Assembly (NCBI GenBank): GCA_029246105.1
Contig: JAQWOA010000019.1
Coordinates: forward strand, 1-64,000
Length of the DNA stretch: 64,000 nucleotides
DNA from: Woeseiaceae bacterium
GTDB lineage: Bacteria; Pseudomonadota; Gammaproteobacteria; Steroidobacterales; Woeseiaceae
Direction: 5' to 3'
The position numbers were made by a program, and so were the translations under genes. The notes under the pieces were generated by a model, which did not search any database, had not been told where the DNA came from, and saw only the letters and a program-made list of their open reading frames with translations. Position 1 is the stretch's first letter. Every line of letters starts with the position of its first letter. This document shows, in pieces, positions 44,883-57,056 of the stretch.

Positions 44883-47800
44883 ATGGAGCGAAACGAAAGA
44901 ATTGAATCAATGATGCGGACGCTTAATGAACGCATTATGTTACTTGACGGCGCGATGGGTACGATGATTCAGGCTTTTGAGCTTAGCGAAGATGACTATC
45001 GTGGTGAAAGATTCGCTGACTCAAAGCGTGATCTCAAGGGTAATAATGACCTCTTGTCATTGACTTATCCGGAAATCATTCGCGATATACATAATCAGTT
45101 TCTCATGGCAGGCGCCGATATAATCGAGACCAATACATTTAATTCAAATGCTCCGTCGATGGCTGATTACGGGATGGAAGGACTGGTTGCAGAATTAAAT
45201 CTTGCCGCAGCGCGAATTGCACGTGAATGCGCTGATGCACATGCAACTAAAATTGCAGCACCATGCTATGTGGCCGGCTTGTTGGGGCCAACTAACCGTA
45301 CGGCATCAATTTCTCCTGACGTGAATGATCCAGGTTTTCGTAATATTAAATTTGATGAACTTGCAGCGACCTATGAGGTGGCCGCGGCTGCCTTGATAGA
45401 AGGTAATGTCGATTTCCTGATGGTTGAAACAATCTTCGATACCTTAAACGCCAAAGCGGCCATTGTTGGACTGAAGCGCGCATTCCGCTCCACTAAAATA
45501 GAACTTCCAGTAATGATTTCAGGCACCATAACTGACGCATCGGGTCGCACTTTGTCTGGACAAACTACCGAAGCGTTTTGGAATTCAGTCCGTCATGCCG
45601 ATCCCTTCATGGTCGGATTAAACTGCGCCTTGGGTGTGAAGGATTTGCGACAATATGTAGCCGAGCTCTCAAAAATAGCGGATACGCTCATCAGCGTGCA
45701 CCCCAATGCAGGCTTGCCCAACGAGTTTGGCGAGTATGATGAAACGGCAGAAGAGATGGCTGAGGTTATCGGTGAATTCGCAAATAGTGGCCTTATTAAT
45801 CTCGTAGGCGGTTGTTGTGGAACTCGGCCAGAGCACATTCATGCACTTAAGACCGTTATCAATCGTGTTACACCTCGGAATATTCCAGAACAAACTGTTT
45901 GTTGTCGATTATCCGGACTAGAGCCATTTAATATTGGCCCAGATAATTTATTCGTGAATGTTGGTGAGCGATGCAATGTTACTGGGTCTGCAGTATTCCG
46001 TCAGCTGATTGAGAGTGATAATTATACCGCAGCAGTGGCAGTAGCTCGAAAACAAGTAGAGAACGGTGCGCAAATTATCGATATTAATATGGATGAAGGA
46101 ATGCTTAACTCTGAAAAAGCCATGGTTACATTCCTTAACCTCATTGCTTCAGAGCCTGACATTGCACGACTACCGATAATGATTGATTCGTCAAAGTGGA
46201 CCGTGATTGAAGAGGGCCTTAAGTGTATACAGGGCAAGGCTATTGTTAATTCGATCAGCCTTAAAGAAGGTGAGGGGAAATTTATTGAACAAGCCCAGTT
46301 AGTCAAGGACTATGGTGCGGCCGTCATTGTCATGGCATTTGATGAGTCCGGTCAGGCGGATACGGTAGATAGAAAAATTGATATCTGTGAGCGCTCATAT
46401 GAGATTCTGACGAAGCAGATAGATATGGATCCAGCGGACATCATCTTTGATCCGAATATTTTCGCAATCGCGACTGGCATAGATGAGCACGCGAGCTATG
46501 GACTTAACTTTATCGAAGCAACTCGCAAAATAAAAAAGTCATTACCACATTCCATGGTCAGCGGTGGTGTGAGCAACGTATCGTTTTCTTTTCGTGGTAA
46601 CAACGTTGTTCGTGAGGCGATTCATTCAGTTTTTCTATATCACGCGATTCGCGCGGGTATGGATATGGGTATCGTCAATGCAGGACAGTTAGCGGTTTAC
46701 ACAGATTTACCTGAAGACCTTCGTAATGCAGTGGAGGATGTAGTACTAAATCGCGATGAAGATGGTACAGATAAGCTGCTTGTCATTGCAGAAAATTACA
46801 AGGATCAAAAGACCGGTATCGTAACAAAAATCAAAGATATGTCCTGGCGTGAGTTGACAGTTCATGAGCGGCTTGAATACTCACTTGTTAATGGCATCGA
46901 CGAATTTATTGTTGATGATACTGAGGAAGCACGGCTAGCGACTGACCGACCACTTGACGTTATTGAGGGTCCGCTAATGGCAGGTATGAACGTTGTCGGT
47001 GATTTATTTGGTGATGGAAAAATGTTTCTGCCACAGGTTGTCAAATCTGCACGTGTAATGAAGAAAGGTGTCGGCCATCTTTTGCCTTTCATTGAGAATG
47101 AGAAGAGCGGTGAAATAACCTCGAATGGTAAAATCATTATGGCGACAGTGAAGGGTGATGTGCATGATATTGGCAAGAATATCGTTGGCGTTGTATTGCA
47201 ATGTAATAATTTTGAAGTGATTGATCTGGGCGTTATGGTGTCTTGTGAGAAAATTCTGGAAGCAGCGAAGCATGAAGGTGCAAGCATTGTCGGCCTGTCT
47301 GGTTTGATCACTCCATCACTAGATGAGATGGTGTATGTCGCTAGTGAGATGCAAAGACTTAATTTCAATCTTCCGTTGCTCATTGGAGGGGCAACCACGT
47401 CGCCAGCGCATACAGCCGTAAAAATTGAGCCCAAATACGAAGGGCCAGTCATATACGTTAAAGATGCGTCCCGCTCAGTCGGTATAGCACAAGCCTTAAT
47501 CAAACCTGACACACGTGATGTTTTGATAAATAAGACACGCAAGGAAAATGCGCGACGGCGTGATTATCATGCTAATAAAAAGCGATTGTCTCCACAATTG
47601 TCGTTAAATCAGGCGAGGGTGAGAAAGCATAAGTGTGACTGGGATAAATATGATGCACCCAAACCTAAGTTTATTGGGACGCGCGTATTCAATGAAATTG
47701 AACTGAATGATCTCCGTGATTACATTGACTGGATGCCGTTTTTTAACGCATGGGAGTTTTCTGGCAAATTTCCTCAGATCTTAAATGATGCAACGATTGG

Positions 47801-48596
47801 TGAAGCAGCATCTTCGTTATTTAACGATGCGATTGAGATGCTCGAAAAAATTATCAAAGAGAAATGGCTTAGTGCACGTGCTGTGGTTGGATTCTATCCG
47901 GCTATCGCAACAGACCATGATGACGTTTTAATTTATGCGAATGAGGGGCGCTCTGAAGCAATTAGCCGGATTTGTTATTTGCGCCAACAACGCTCAAAAG
48001 CTGAGGGCCATGCACAAAGTTGTCTCGGTGATTTTATTGCGCCAAGCGAAACTGGTATTTCGGATTATATAGGTGCATTTGCTGTTACAGCGGGCATCGG
48101 TATTGATGAGCATGTGGAGCGATTTGAGAAAGAGCATGACGATTACAGTTCAATAATTCTTAAAGCATTAGCTGATCGCCTTGCTGAGGCATTGGCAGAA
48201 TTTATGCATGAGCGTGTGAGAAAAGAGCTTTGGGCTTATGAGCCTGATGAGAATTTAAATAATCGTGATCTGATAGCTGAAAAATACCGTGGTATTCGTC
48301 CAGCCCCTGGCTATCCAGCTTGCCCAGATCATACTGAGAAAAGCGTCTTATGGGAGTTACTTGATATTGAAGCGAACATCGGTCTGCAGTTAACTGAATC
48401 ATATGCGATGTACCCTACAGCAGCGGTAAGTGGGTTTTACTTTGCGCATCCAGATTCAAAATATTTTACCCTTGGTAAAGTAGATCGAGACCAAATTGAG
48501 TCCTATGCAAAGCGTAAGGGCTGGACTATCGCCGAGGCAGAGCTTTGGTTGGCACCAAATCTAGGTTATGACCCAAATGCAGTAGATGTTGCTTAA
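44883..48596 (+). CDS. metH: Cobalamin-dependent methionine synthase
   Basis: [34 protein letters not shown]12 site [18 protein letters not shown], activation domain [15 protein letters not shown]. Start at ATG 44883 rather than 44850. Confidence 0.96.
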   Translation: MERNERIESMMRTLNERIMLLDGAMGTMIQAFELSEDDYRGERFADSKRDLKGNNDLLSLTYPEIIRDIHNQFLMAGADIIETNTFNSNAPSMADYGMEGLVAELNLAAARIARECADAHATKIAAPCYVAGLLGPTNRTASISPDVNDPGFRNIKFDELAATYEVAAAALIEGNVDFLMVETIFDTLNAKAAIVGLKRAFRSTKIELPVMISGTITDASGRTLSGQTTEAFWNSVRHADPFMVGLNCALGVKDLRQYVAELSKIADTLISVHPNAGLPNEFGEYDETAEEMAEVIGEFANSGLINLVGGCCGTRPEHIHALKTVINRVTPRNIPEQTVCCRLSGLEPFNIGPDNLFVNVGERCNVTGSAVFRQLIESDNYTAAVAVARKQVENGAQIIDINMDEGMLNSEKAMVTFLNLIASEPDIARLPIMIDSSKWTVIEEGLKCIQGKAIVNSISLKEGEGKFIEQAQLVKDYGAAVIVMAFDESGQADTVDRKIDICERSYEILTKQIDMDPADIIFDPNIFAIATGIDEHASYGLNFIEATRKIKKSLPHSMVSGGVSNVSFSFRGNNVVREAIHSVFLYHAIRAGMDMGIVNAGQLAVYTDLPEDLRNAVEDVVLNRDEDGTDKLLVIAENYKDQKTGIVTKIKDMSWRELTVHERLEYSLVNGIDEFIVDDTEEARLATDRPLDVIEGPLMAGMNVVGDLFGDGKMFLPQVVKSARVMKKGVGHLLPFIENEKSGEITSNGKIIMATVKGDVHDIGKNIVGVVLQCNNFEVIDLGVMVSCEKILEAAKHEGASIVGLSGLITPSLDEMVYVASEMQRLNFNLPLLIGGATTSPAHTAVKIEPKYEGPVIYVKDASRSVGIAQALIKPDTRDVLINKTRKENARRRDYHANKKRLSPQLSLNQARVRKHKCDWDKYDAPKPKFIGTRVFNEIELNDLRDYIDWMPFFNAWEFSGKFPQILNDATIGEAASSLFNDAIEMLEKIIKEKWLSARAVVGFYPAIATDHDDVLIYANEGRSEAISRICYLRQQRSKAEGHAQSCLGDFIAPSETGISDYIGAFAVTAGIGIDEHVERFEKEHDDYSSIILKALADRLAEALAEFMHERVRKELWAYEPDENLNNRDLIAEKYRGIRPAPGYPACPDHTEKSVLWELLDIEANIGLQLTESYAMYPTAAVSGFYFAHPDSKYFTLGKVDRDQIESYAKRKGWTIAEAELWLAPNLGYDPNAVDVA

Positions 48597-48669
48597 TACC
48601 TTTAGTTAGATACAGCATTGGATAGAAGAAAGTATTCGCTATATTAGATGCCATAATATCTAAGGATAC

Positions 48670-49410
48670 TTACGCTTTGCCGATCAATCCACACGTTGGA
48701 CAGTGCTTTCGCTTTTTGATTTTGATAGTTTGGAATTCTAATGTACCAGCATCGTATATGTGAAGCTTTGACGTATCCGATTTGATATCTATGAAATATT
48801 TGAGCGCTTCTACTGCCATAAGTGTACCAATAACGCCGGGAATGGGAGATAGAACACCATTGCCAGTGCAGTTTCCCATTGACTCATCTGCTTCAGCATA
48901 TAAGCAGTGATAACATGGAGTGGTCTCGAATGTAGGTCCGAATACTGCTAATTGCCCTTCGAGACGAATCGCTGAACCTGATATCAAGCGTCGGCGGGCT
49001 TGCACACAGGCCTCATTGACCTGGAAACGAGTCGCGAAATTATCACATCCATCTAGAATGACGTCGGTCGTTTCGACCTCAGAGACTAAAGTGTCGTTTT
49101 GTAAACGTTCAGTAATTGCAGTTACTTGAATATTTGGATTGAGCATACGAAGGCGCGCTGCCGCGACCTCTGCTTTGAACTTACCGAGATCAGCTGGTGT
49201 ATAAAGAACTTGGCGACTAAGATTAGTTTCATCGATCGTATCGAAGTCATTAATTTTCAAATGACCAACACCACTTGATGCGAGATACATCGCAGCAGCA
49301 CAACCAATCCCGCCAGCCCCAATTAGTAATACAGTGCTGGAGGTGATTCGTTGTTGGCCATCTAAACCCACCTGCTTGAGAGTAAGGTGTCGGGCATCAC
49401 GGCTCAGCAT
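48670..49410 (-). CDS. HesA/MoeB/ThiF-family adenylyltransferase
   Basis: LLIGAGGIGCAAAMYLASSGVGHL, DFDTIDETNLSRQVLYTP, C-terminal CPTCG. Confidence 0.88.
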   Translation of the reverse strand: MLSRDARHLTLKQVGLDGQQRITSSTVLLIGAGGIGCAAAMYLASSGVGHLKINDFDTIDETNLSRQVLYTPADLGKFKAEVAAARLRMLNPNIQVTAITERLQNDTLVSEVETTDVILDGCDNFATRFQVNEACVQARRRLISGSAIRLEGQLAVFGPTFETTPCYHCLYAEADESMGNCTGNGVLSPIPGVIGTLMAVEALKYFIDIKSDTSKLHIYDAGTLEFQTIKIKKRKHCPTCGLIGKA

Positions 49411-49416
49411 TTCAAA

Positions 49417-49902
49417 TTATTCGTTGATTATGACTTCGGTGATCATCACAGTATTGAGCGGAACATCCTGATGGCCACCATGATTGCCAGTAGTAACTTT
49501 GGCAATAAGATCGACAACATCCATACCATCGATTACTTGACCAAATACTGCGTAGCCAAAGTCTCGACCACCATGGTTGAGGAAGTCGTTGTTGTTCAAA
49601 TTAATGAAGAACTGGGATGTAGCACTATCGATAGCATTAGTTCGGGCCATTGCCAGCGTACCACGCTCATTCTTCTCGCCATTGTCCGCTTCGTTTTTGA
49701 TCGGGTCACGTGTTGGTTTAGACTCCATGTTTTCGTCCATGCCACCGCACTGAATCATAAAGTTCGGGATCACGCGATGAAAAATGGTGCCATTATAGTA
49801 TCCATCCATAACATACTGACGGAAGTTCTCGCAGGAAAGGGGTGCTTTTTCGTCAAAAAGCTCAATTTTAATGTCGCCGTGATTAGTTTTTATAGTGATC
49901 AT
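49417..49902 (-). CDS. ppiB: Peptidyl-prolyl cis-trans isomerase (cyclophilin)
   Basis: [54 protein letters not shown]. Confidence 0.93.
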   Translation of the reverse strand: MITIKTNHGDIKIELFDEKAPLSCENFRQYVMDGYYNGTIFHRVIPNFMIQCGGMDENMESKPTRDPIKNEADNGEKNERGTLAMARTNAIDSATSQFFINLNNNDFLNHGGRDFGYAVFGQVIDGMDVVDLIAKVTTGNHGGHQDVPLNTVMITEVIINE

Positions 49903-49939
49903 AATATTGATGGTATAGAGAAAATTAAATTATGGGAGC

Positions 49940-50776
49940 TTATTTACCATTCTGACGCGCCACTGTCACGCGTGGCCTGCCACTAAGGTCATTATGGCAT
50001 ATGATATCAGTCCAGCCCTCGGCTTTAAGTATGTTCGCCACATCGTGAGCTTGATCTATTCCATGCTCTATCATTAGCCATCCGTCTTGGATAAGTATAT
50101 CGGCGCAATCACGCGCTAATATTCTGATGTCGTCAAGGCCATCTGCGCCCGAGGTGAGCGCTTTTTTTGGTTCACAATGAAGCTCCATTAGAGCTTCATT
50201 GTCTTCTGCTAGGTAAGGGGGGTTTGAAATAATGATATTGAATGATTTACCTATTACCGGTGTCGTCCAATCTCCATTAAGAAAAATGAGATTGGAGAGT
50301 TTAGCTTGACGCCCATTCTTCTGGGCGATCGCCAAGGCATCAGGACTAATATCAGTTGCTGTTACTTTACACATCAATCGTTCGGCAGCGATCGAAATAG
50401 CGATTGCTCCACTTCCAGTTCCAAGATCTAAAATTTGCCAATCAGAATCATGTGGAATCATCTGCAGTGCCAGATCAACTAATAATTCGGTTTCTGGTCG
50501 AGGTATCAGTGTTGCCGGACTGACAAGAAAATTATGCGACCAAAATTCTCGTTTTCCCGTAATGTAAGATACTGGCTCTCCTTTGATACGACGCTGCAAT
50601 TGCTTTTCGAATCGATTGTGCGTTAATTCATCAAGTTCATCTTCAGGGTGTGCGAAAAGATAGCTTCGTGGCTTGTTTATTGCCTGGCATAGCAAAATCT
50701 CGGCATCGAGGCGGGCCGAATCACTTCGGTCGGATAAGCGTGATACGGCATTGCTTATGACGGCATCTAGTCTCAT
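49940..50776 (-). CDS. prmC: Peptide chain release factor N5-glutamine methyltransferase
   Basis: LIPRPETELLVDLAL, DLGTGSGAIAISIA, NIIISNPPYLAEDN. Confidence 0.94.
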   Translation of the reverse strand: MRLDAVISNAVSRLSDRSDSARLDAEILLCQAINKPRSYLFAHPEDELDELTHNRFEKQLQRRIKGEPVSYITGKREFWSHNFLVSPATLIPRPETELLVDLALQMIPHDSDWQILDLGTGSGAIAISIAAERLMCKVTATDISPDALAIAQKNGRQAKLSNLIFLNGDWTTPVIGKSFNIIISNPPYLAEDNEALMELHCEPKKALTSGADGLDDIRILARDCADILIQDGWLMIEHGIDQAHDVANILKAEGWTDIICHNDLSGRPRVTVARQNGK

Positions 50777-50814
50777 CTAGTGTAAACTCGCTCAAAAATA
50801 ACAATGTATTTTAT

Positions 50815-52182
50815 GTGTCTATGAAAGTGTATTCCAATATTCTCGAAATGGTCGGTGAAACACCGATGCTCGAGATTACCAATATCGACACGGGCCCGTG
50901 TCGCCTATTCATGAAGCTAGAACTAATGAATCCTGGAGGATCGATAAAAGATCGCATCGGTATTTCGATGATTGAGGAAGCAGAAAAGCGCGGTGACATC
51001 AAATCTGGTGATACGTTAGTCGAAGCTACCGCTGGAAATACTGGTTTGGGTCTTGCACTAGTTGCGGCACGAAAGGGTTATCACCTGATTCTTGTTCTGC
51101 CAGATAAAATGAGCCAAGAGAAAATATTTAATCTTCGTGCTATGGGAGCTGAAGTGGTGCTGACGCGATCTGATGTTGGTCGAGGCCATCCTGAGTATTA
51201 CCAGGATCTTGGTAAAAGAATTGCGAAAGAAAAAGATGCCTATTTTATTAACCAATTTGGTAATCATGATAATCCTCTAGCGCATGAGACTGGAACTGGA
51301 CCAGAGATTCTCGAGCAAATGGATGGTGATCTCGATGCAATTGTTTTAGGTGTTGGATCTAGTGGCACAGTGAGTGGTATTGGTAAATATCTCACTGAGA
51401 ATGCGCCACAGGTTGATTTGATTTTGGCTGATCCAGAAGGCTCTGTTCTGACGAATTGGATTAACAAGGGTGAAATAGATGTTGGCGGTAGCTGGCTTGT
51501 TGAAGGTATAGGTGAGGATTTTATTCCTGATATAGCTAATTTCGAAAAAGTGACCAAAGCCTATGCGATAAGTGATGCTGAATCTTTTGCAGCGGCACGC
51601 AATTTATTGAGACGAGAAGGCATTCTCGCTGGTTCGTCATCTGGAACCTGTATGGCAGCAGCTTTGAAATACTGCCGCGAGCAAACTGAGGCTAAGAGAG
51701 TTGTTACTTTTGCCTGTGATACTGGAAATAAGTACTTGTCTAAACTATTTAATAATTTTTGGATGGAAGACCAAGGATTCATAGCTCGTGAAAGTTTTGG
51801 AGACCTAAGAGATCTCGTCGGTCGACCACATGGTGAACGTGCAACGATTACAGTTGGGCCGACGGATGTGTTGACTACAGCACATAATCGGCTACGTAAT
51901 GCTGGATTTTCGCAGTTGCCAGTTATGGATGAAGAACGCCTAGTAGGTGTTGTCACAGAAGACGCAATTATTCAGTTCGTATATGGGCATCCAGAGCTAA
52001 TGACGGCACCTGTTAAGGATGCGATGGAGTCAGCCTTCATAAGGCTTGATAAAACAGAAAGCGTCAATAATCTTGTCGCTATGCTTCGTATCCAGCCTTA
52101 TGCGGCTATATTGGATGGCGAAGAATTTGTAGGTCTCATCACTAGATCTGATGTTTTAAATTATTTGCGAAGGCAAGTTTAG
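50815..52182 (+). CDS. Cystathionine beta-synthase with C-terminal CBS-domain pair
   Basis: LELMNPGGSIKDRIGISMIEEA, EATAGNTGLGLAL, VGSSGTVSGIGKYL, then CBS repeats. Confidence 0.9.
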   Translation: MSMKVYSNILEMVGETPMLEITNIDTGPCRLFMKLELMNPGGSIKDRIGISMIEEAEKRGDIKSGDTLVEATAGNTGLGLALVAARKGYHLILVLPDKMSQEKIFNLRAMGAEVVLTRSDVGRGHPEYYQDLGKRIAKEKDAYFINQFGNHDNPLAHETGTGPEILEQMDGDLDAIVLGVGSSGTVSGIGKYLTENAPQVDLILADPEGSVLTNWINKGEIDVGGSWLVEGIGEDFIPDIANFEKVTKAYAISDAESFAAARNLLRREGILAGSSSGTCMAAALKYCREQTEAKRVVTFACDTGNKYLSKLFNNFWMEDQGFIARESFGDLRDLVGRPHGERATITVGPTDVLTTAHNRLRNAGFSQLPVMDEERLVGVVTEDAIIQFVYGHPELMTAPVKDAMESAFIRLDKTESVNNLVAMLRIQPYAAILDGEEFVGLITRSDVLNYLRRQV

Positions 52183-52199
52183 TTTATTGTTAAGTAATC

Positions 52200-53282
52200 T
52201 TATTCATCTAATGTAGCGAGCTGATCTGCCTGATATTCATTGATTAGAGGTTCAATAACCTGATCAAGCGCTCCTTCAACTATTTCGTTTAGTTTATATA
52301 GGGTCAGATTGATGCGATGGTCGGTTACGCGACCTTGTGGGTAGTTATAGGTTCGAATCCTCTCAGATCGGTCGCCTGAACCTACTAGTAGTTTACGTTT
52401 CTCAGCATGTTCAGCTGCTTGTTTGGTTACTTGTGTATCGAGCAATCGGGCTTGCAGTAAAGACATGGCGCGTGCACGATTTTTATGCTGTGAGCGTTCG
52501 TCCTGACACTCGACAACAATTCCTGATGGTAAATGCGTTAGTCTCACTGCTGAATCTGTTTTGTTTACGTGCTGACCACCTGAGCCCGATGCACGATAAG
52601 TATCAACACGAAGATCAGATGGATTGATATCAATTTCTTCAACTTTATTTGGTTCGGGTAACACTGCAACTGTACATGCTGAAGTGTGAATTCGCCCCTG
52701 AGATTCTGTTGTTGGTATACGCTGCACGCGGTGCGCACCCGACTCGAATTTTAATTTTGCAAAAATACTGTTGCCAGTGATACGACTAATAATTTCTTTA
52801 TATCCACCATGATCACCTTCGCGCGCGGAGATGATTTCAAGCACCCAGCCAGTTATCTCCACATATCTTGAATACATGCGAAATAAGTCACCAGCAAAAA
52901 TAGCTGCTTCATCCCCGCCAGTACCGGCACGAATTTCGAGATAAACGTTTGCTGTATCATGAGGGTCAGGCGGAATAAGTGATTTCTGCAATTGCAGAAG
53001 CAGAGAGTCCTGTCTGCTCATTAGCGTTTCAACTTCCTCGCGGCCCATATTACTTACCTCGGCATCGGGATCATTAACCATTTCTTTGGCTGCTGTAATT
53101 TCCTCGGATAATGCCTCATATTCCTTGAATAAGTTAACTACTGGCTCAACACGTGCATATTCTTTTGATAAGTCACGAAACTTATTTTGATCTTCAATAA
53201 TATTGGGATCAGCTAACAGACCTGCGATTTCTTCAAAGCGATCGCCAACGGACATAAGCTTTAAACGTATTGATTTATTCAC
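52200..53282 (-). CDS. prfA: Peptide chain release factor 1
   Basis: [44 protein letters not shown]. Confidence 0.97.
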   Translation of the reverse strand: MNKSIRLKLMSVGDRFEEIAGLLADPNIIEDQNKFRDLSKEYARVEPVVNLFKEYEALSEEITAAKEMVNDPDAEVSNMGREEVETLMSRQDSLLLQLQKSLIPPDPHDTANVYLEIRAGTGGDEAAIFAGDLFRMYSRYVEITGWVLEIISAREGDHGGYKEIISRITGNSIFAKLKFESGAHRVQRIPTTESQGRIHTSACTVAVLPEPNKVEEIDINPSDLRVDTYRASGSGGQHVNKTDSAVRLTHLPSGIVVECQDERSQHKNRARAMSLLQARLLDTQVTKQAAEHAEKRKLLVGSGDRSERIRTYNYPQGRVTDHRINLTLYKLNEIVEGALDQVIEPLINEYQADQLATLDE

Positions 53283-53285
53283 TGA

Positions 53286-54548
53286 TTATTCTTTTTTGTT
53301 TGCATTGAGATTAAAAAGTATACAGGCAGCATCGATAACTTCTTCGCTAGAATCCTCACCTGCTTTGCGTAGTGAAACACTGGGTTCATGCAGAATTTTT
53401 TTCATAAGTGAGTCTGTCGCATATTTTATAGCATCATCTGGAGATTCACCTCGAGCCAGGCGCCGTTGCGCCAGTGTATTAACCTCATCACGAATAGTCT
53501 CGCATTGCTCACGAAGAGCGGCGATGACTGGAACCGCTTGTTTGGACCATTCAATATTCTGATAGCGGCGAACTTCTTCGTCCAGCAGTTTGTCTGCCTG
53601 GATGGCCGCCGCTTTTCGATTACCTTGGCTTTGTTGAATAACTTTGTTGAGATCATCAATGGAATACAAATAGACATCCTTGAGATGACCAACCTTGGAT
53701 TCAATGTCGCGTGGTACCGCGATGTCGATAGCGAAAATTAATTTTCGCTTGCGTGCTTTTATAGCAGCCTCCATATGTGAAACACGGATAATTGGGTCAG
53801 GACTGGCGGTCGAGCAGATTAATATGTCAGCTTTGGGTAGAGTATTTTTAATCTCGGAGAGTGGCACAGCAAACCCACCATATTGCTCAGCTAGGTTACG
53901 AGCTTGATTGATGCTGCGGTTTGCAATTAATAGTTGACCAATATTCTTGTTTGAAAGATGTTTCGCCAGCAATTCTACAGTGGCTCCAGCACCAACCAGT
54001 AGAGCAGTGTGGTTATTAAATCCAGCAAAAAACTGATTTGCGAGGTTGACTGCTGCGGAAGCTATCGATACTGGTCTTGCACCTATCTGTGTGTCCGTTC
54101 GTATCTTTTTTGCAACCGCAAAAGTTTGTTGCAGTAGACGACCTAATTGATTCTTTAAAGTATCAGCATTCTGTGCCTGACGAAAAGCATCTTTTAGTTG
54201 TCCAAGAATTTGTGTTTCGCCAAGGACCATTGAATCTAGCCCACAGGCTACTCGAAAGATATGTCGAATAGCTGCATCATTACTATGTGTGAATATAGAG
54301 TTTGCAAAAGATGGACAAAGATTACGATCAATATGTAACCATTCATATAATTTTTCAAAGCCGACATCGTCTGAAACGACATAGAATTCTGTCCGGTTGC
54401 AGGTCGAAAGAAGAGCAACTTCGTTGATGCCGGGAAGTCTAGCCACGCTGGTGAGCGCACGCGCAACGTCATCTCCCGAGAAAACGACTTGCTCGCGAAT
54501 TTCGACAGGTGCCGTGTTATGGTTTAGCCCAAGTATTTGTAGCGGCAT
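53286..54548 (-). CDS. hemA: Glutamyl-tRNA reductase
   Basis: LGLNHNTAPVEIREQV, LLSTCNRTEFYV, RVACGLDSMVLGETQILGQLKDAF. Confidence 0.97.
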   Translation of the reverse strand: MPLQILGLNHNTAPVEIREQVVFSGDDVARALTSVARLPGINEVALLSTCNRTEFYVVSDDVGFEKLYEWLHIDRNLCPSFANSIFTHSNDAAIRHIFRVACGLDSMVLGETQILGQLKDAFRQAQNADTLKNQLGRLLQQTFAVAKKIRTDTQIGARPVSIASAAVNLANQFFAGFNNHTALLVGAGATVELLAKHLSNKNIGQLLIANRSINQARNLAEQYGGFAVPLSEIKNTLPKADILICSTASPDPIIRVSHMEAAIKARKRKLIFAIDIAVPRDIESKVGHLKDVYLYSIDDLNKVIQQSQGNRKAAAIQADKLLDEEVRRYQNIEWSKQAVPVIAALREQCETIRDEVNTLAQRRLARGESPDDAIKYATDSLMKKILHEPSVSLRKAGEDSSEEVIDAACILFNLNANKKE

Positions 54549-54693
54549 TACGTTTTTTTGATGGCGCCGATGTGTGGCACCGAAGGGTTACGGATTGCGT
54601 ATCATAAGCCAACTGAACCACTAGTTCCTTCGTCTCTGTAAATAATTTGTGAACGCCCGTATAACGGCATCAGCGTATGAAATTTTTTTTTCC

Positions 54694-54708
54694 CGAGAAT
54701 GATTCTCA
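54694..54708. promoter_or_regulatory. Fur-box-like palindrome
   Basis: cGAGAATgATTCTCa, close to the 7-1-7 form TGANAATNATTNTCA; lies in the divergent hemA / TPR intergenic region. Confidence 0.4.
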
Positions 54709-54739
54709 TTGAGGCCTGCAGTCCGCGTCATTGGGATAT

Positions 54740-56449
54740 ATGGACAAAATGTTTATGCTACAAAATTGCCATACATTGCCAATACTCAGGTTGATAGCGC
54801 CACTTTTTTTTATGACCCTCATGAGTTTTGCTCAGGTTTTAGCTGAAGAGGGCGCCTTATCGGCGACTAATGCGCACATATTACGTGCCGAAAGAGCCTT
54901 GCAACTGGATGAATATCTGGTTGCTGCTATCGAGTATCGTAAGGCTGCGATGCTAAGTGACAAGATCGAACTTACTCGAAAAGCTACACATTTTTGTTTT
55001 ATTCATAAATTTAATGATGAGGCACTAATAGCTGCTAAGCGCTGGATTAAACTCGACAAGAAGAGTGATGAAGCTCGGGTTTTTCTAGGACAGCTATACT
55101 TTCGGCTCGATGATCTTAAGAATTCAAGACGTCAATTTAGGCGACTGATAAGGGCAGGTAAGAAGGACCCGAGTAAGCAGTTTTTATTATTGGTTAGTTA
55201 CTTAACTAATGAACAATACCCTAAGCGCGCTGATAAATTGATGCGAAGTCTTGCTAAACCCTATCGTGATTTAGCGATGGCACATTTCGCTGTGGCCGTA
55301 CTTGCTCTGCAGGCGGGTGATATTGAATATACCAAGGAGCGCGTGATTCGCTCTATGGAATTAGATCCTGAGCTGGGTCGTCCTAAACTGCTGTATGCAC
55401 GTGCTTTGATGGCTGAGGGTAAGAAAGATAAGGCGATTAGTTATCTCGAGCACATTATAGGAGATAGCGCTTACCCAGATCCGGATGCACGATTAGAGCT
55501 GGCAAGTTTTTACATGATGTTCGGACGAGATGAAGATGCATTGAGCCAAGTGAATCAGGTCCTTATGGATTATAAAGGCCGCGATGACGCGCTTCGTCTT
55601 ATGGGGATTATTAATTTTCGTCTGGATCGTCTGGATGCAGCATGGGGTAACTTTCAGGATCTGTTGGCATCTGGTCAGTATCAAATGGATGCGTTGTTTA
55701 ATCTTGCTCGTATTTCGGATTATCGAGAGCAGTATGAGCGCGCGGTTAGGCTTTATGGAGAAGTTCGTTTTGGGGAGAATGCAATTATTTCGCAACGTCG
55801 AGCGAGTGTGCTACTTGCCCATCAACTGAATGATGTTGAGAGCGCAATGAACCTCCTTGAGGCATTTGCGGAGACGTCGCCAAACTTTGCGATTGAGGCA
55901 ATAACATTGAAGGCCCAATTACTAGTTTCGCTGAAGCGTTACGAAGAAGGGATGGGTTTATACGAGAAAGTGATCGAGTTTCGTCCTGATAATGAAAGTC
56001 TATTTTTAAGTCTCGCCGAGATAATGCTGCGAATAGGACGAATCGACGAGTCGATAATTGCATATCGTAATGCAGTGAAACGTTGGCCGGACAGTGCGTT
56101 GGCACTCAATGCATTGGGCTATACACTAGCAGATCACACTAATCAGTTTTTTGAGAGTGAAGAACTTATTCGAAAAGCATTGGTATTGGAGCCTGAGAAT
56201 CCCGCTATTATTGACAGTCTTGGATGGATTCTATACAAAACTGGACGCTATGAAGAAGCGCTGGTTGAGTTGCGACGTGCCTATGAGCTGCTTCCAGATC
56301 ATGAAGTTGCTTCACATATCGTTGAAGTTCTTGTAGAGCTTGAACAATATGATGAGGCTTTACAGGTGCTTGAATCTGCAGAAAAGTCTATATTGGAAAG
56401 CGAGTTATTGAAAAATGTTCGTGATCGCTATTTTTCAGAAAAACCTTGA
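54740..56449 (+). CDS. Tetratricopeptide-repeat protein (lolB-linked)
   Basis: Signal peptide and multiple TPR motifs (ALNALGYTLADHTNQFFESEELIRKALVLEPENPAIIDSLGWILYKTGRYEEALVELRRAYEL). Start set to ATG 54740 instead of TTG 54731. Confidence 0.9.
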   Translation: MDKMFMLQNCHTLPILRLIAPLFFMTLMSFAQVLAEEGALSATNAHILRAERALQLDEYLVAAIEYRKAAMLSDKIELTRKATHFCFIHKFNDEALIAAKRWIKLDKKSDEARVFLGQLYFRLDDLKNSRRQFRRLIRAGKKDPSKQFLLLVSYLTNEQYPKRADKLMRSLAKPYRDLAMAHFAVAVLALQAGDIEYTKERVIRSMELDPELGRPKLLYARALMAEGKKDKAISYLEHIIGDSAYPDPDARLELASFYMMFGRDEDALSQVNQVLMDYKGRDDALRLMGIINFRLDRLDAAWGNFQDLLASGQYQMDALFNLARISDYREQYERAVRLYGEVRFGENAIISQRRASVLLAHQLNDVESAMNLLEAFAETSPNFAIEAITLKAQLLVSLKRYEEGMGLYEKVIEFRPDNESLFLSLAEIMLRIGRIDESIIAYRNAVKRWPDSALALNALGYTLADHTNQFFESEELIRKALVLEPENPAIIDSLGWILYKTGRYEEALVELRRAYELLPDHEVASHIVEVLVELEQYDEALQVLESAEKSILESELLKNVRDRYFSEKP

Positions 56450-57056
56450 AAGTAAGCTCATTCGGTTTGCCAGGCTTGGCTTATGTCTGGCAATTATTTC
56501 TGGCTGCACCTCTGTGCGGCCCAGTATCGACTTGCCAAATATTGCAACCTGGGATTTGCGGCAGGAAGCACTTGGGCAATTAGATGACTGGGAGTTTCGG
56601 GGCCGTATCGCTGTTAAATCTGAAGAAGAGGGTTTTAATGGCCATCTTAATTGGGTTCAAGATGGCGATAAATTTTTTGCGACAGTTGGTGGGCCGCTTG
56701 GTGTAGGCGCGGTAAAAATCAAAGGAGACAGGTGGAAGGTGTCTCTGACAGATAAGGATGGGATTATTACTGTTTTGGAGGATCCAGAAACGGAGCTTTA
56801 CTTACGTTATGGTTGGACAGTCCCAATTAATAGTTTTCGCTACTGGGTCTTGGGAATAGAAGACCCTTCAACTAAAGTCAAAGCTGAAGTTGACGAGTTT
56901 GGCCGTCTTGTCAGCCTGCGGCAAAACGATTGGGAGCTAAAAATATCGCGCTACCATGAAAGTGCAGGCCAGGAAATGCCATATAATTTGACGGTGAGCA
57001 ACCCCGATACCCGCGTACGTATGGTTATCGACAAATGGACGTTTTACCAGCGTTGA
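56415..57056 (+). CDS. lolB: Outer-membrane lipoprotein LolB
   Basis: Lipobox IISGC, DDWEFRGRIAVKSEEEGFNGHLNWVQDGDKF; TPR-lolB-tRNA-Gln-prs context. Confidence 0.9.
   Translation: MFVIAIFQKNLESKLIRFARLGLCLAIISGCTSVRPSIDLPNIATWDLRQEALGQLDDWEFRGRIAVKSEEEGFNGHLNWVQDGDKFFATVGGPLGVGAVKIKGDRWKVSLTDKDGIITVLEDPETELYLRYGWTVPINSFRYWVLGIEDPSTKVKAEVDEFGRLVSLRQNDWELKISRYHESAGQEMPYNLTVSNPDTRVRMVIDKWTFYQR

Noticed and set aside
46862-47542. 226-aa ORF antisense to metH
   Set aside because: Wholly inside a well-supported metH CDS; composition is that of antisense coding sequence, no recognisable domain.
49387-49986. 199-aa plus-strand ORF antisense to ppiB/prmC
   Set aside because: Overlaps two well-supported genes on the opposite strand with no family signature.
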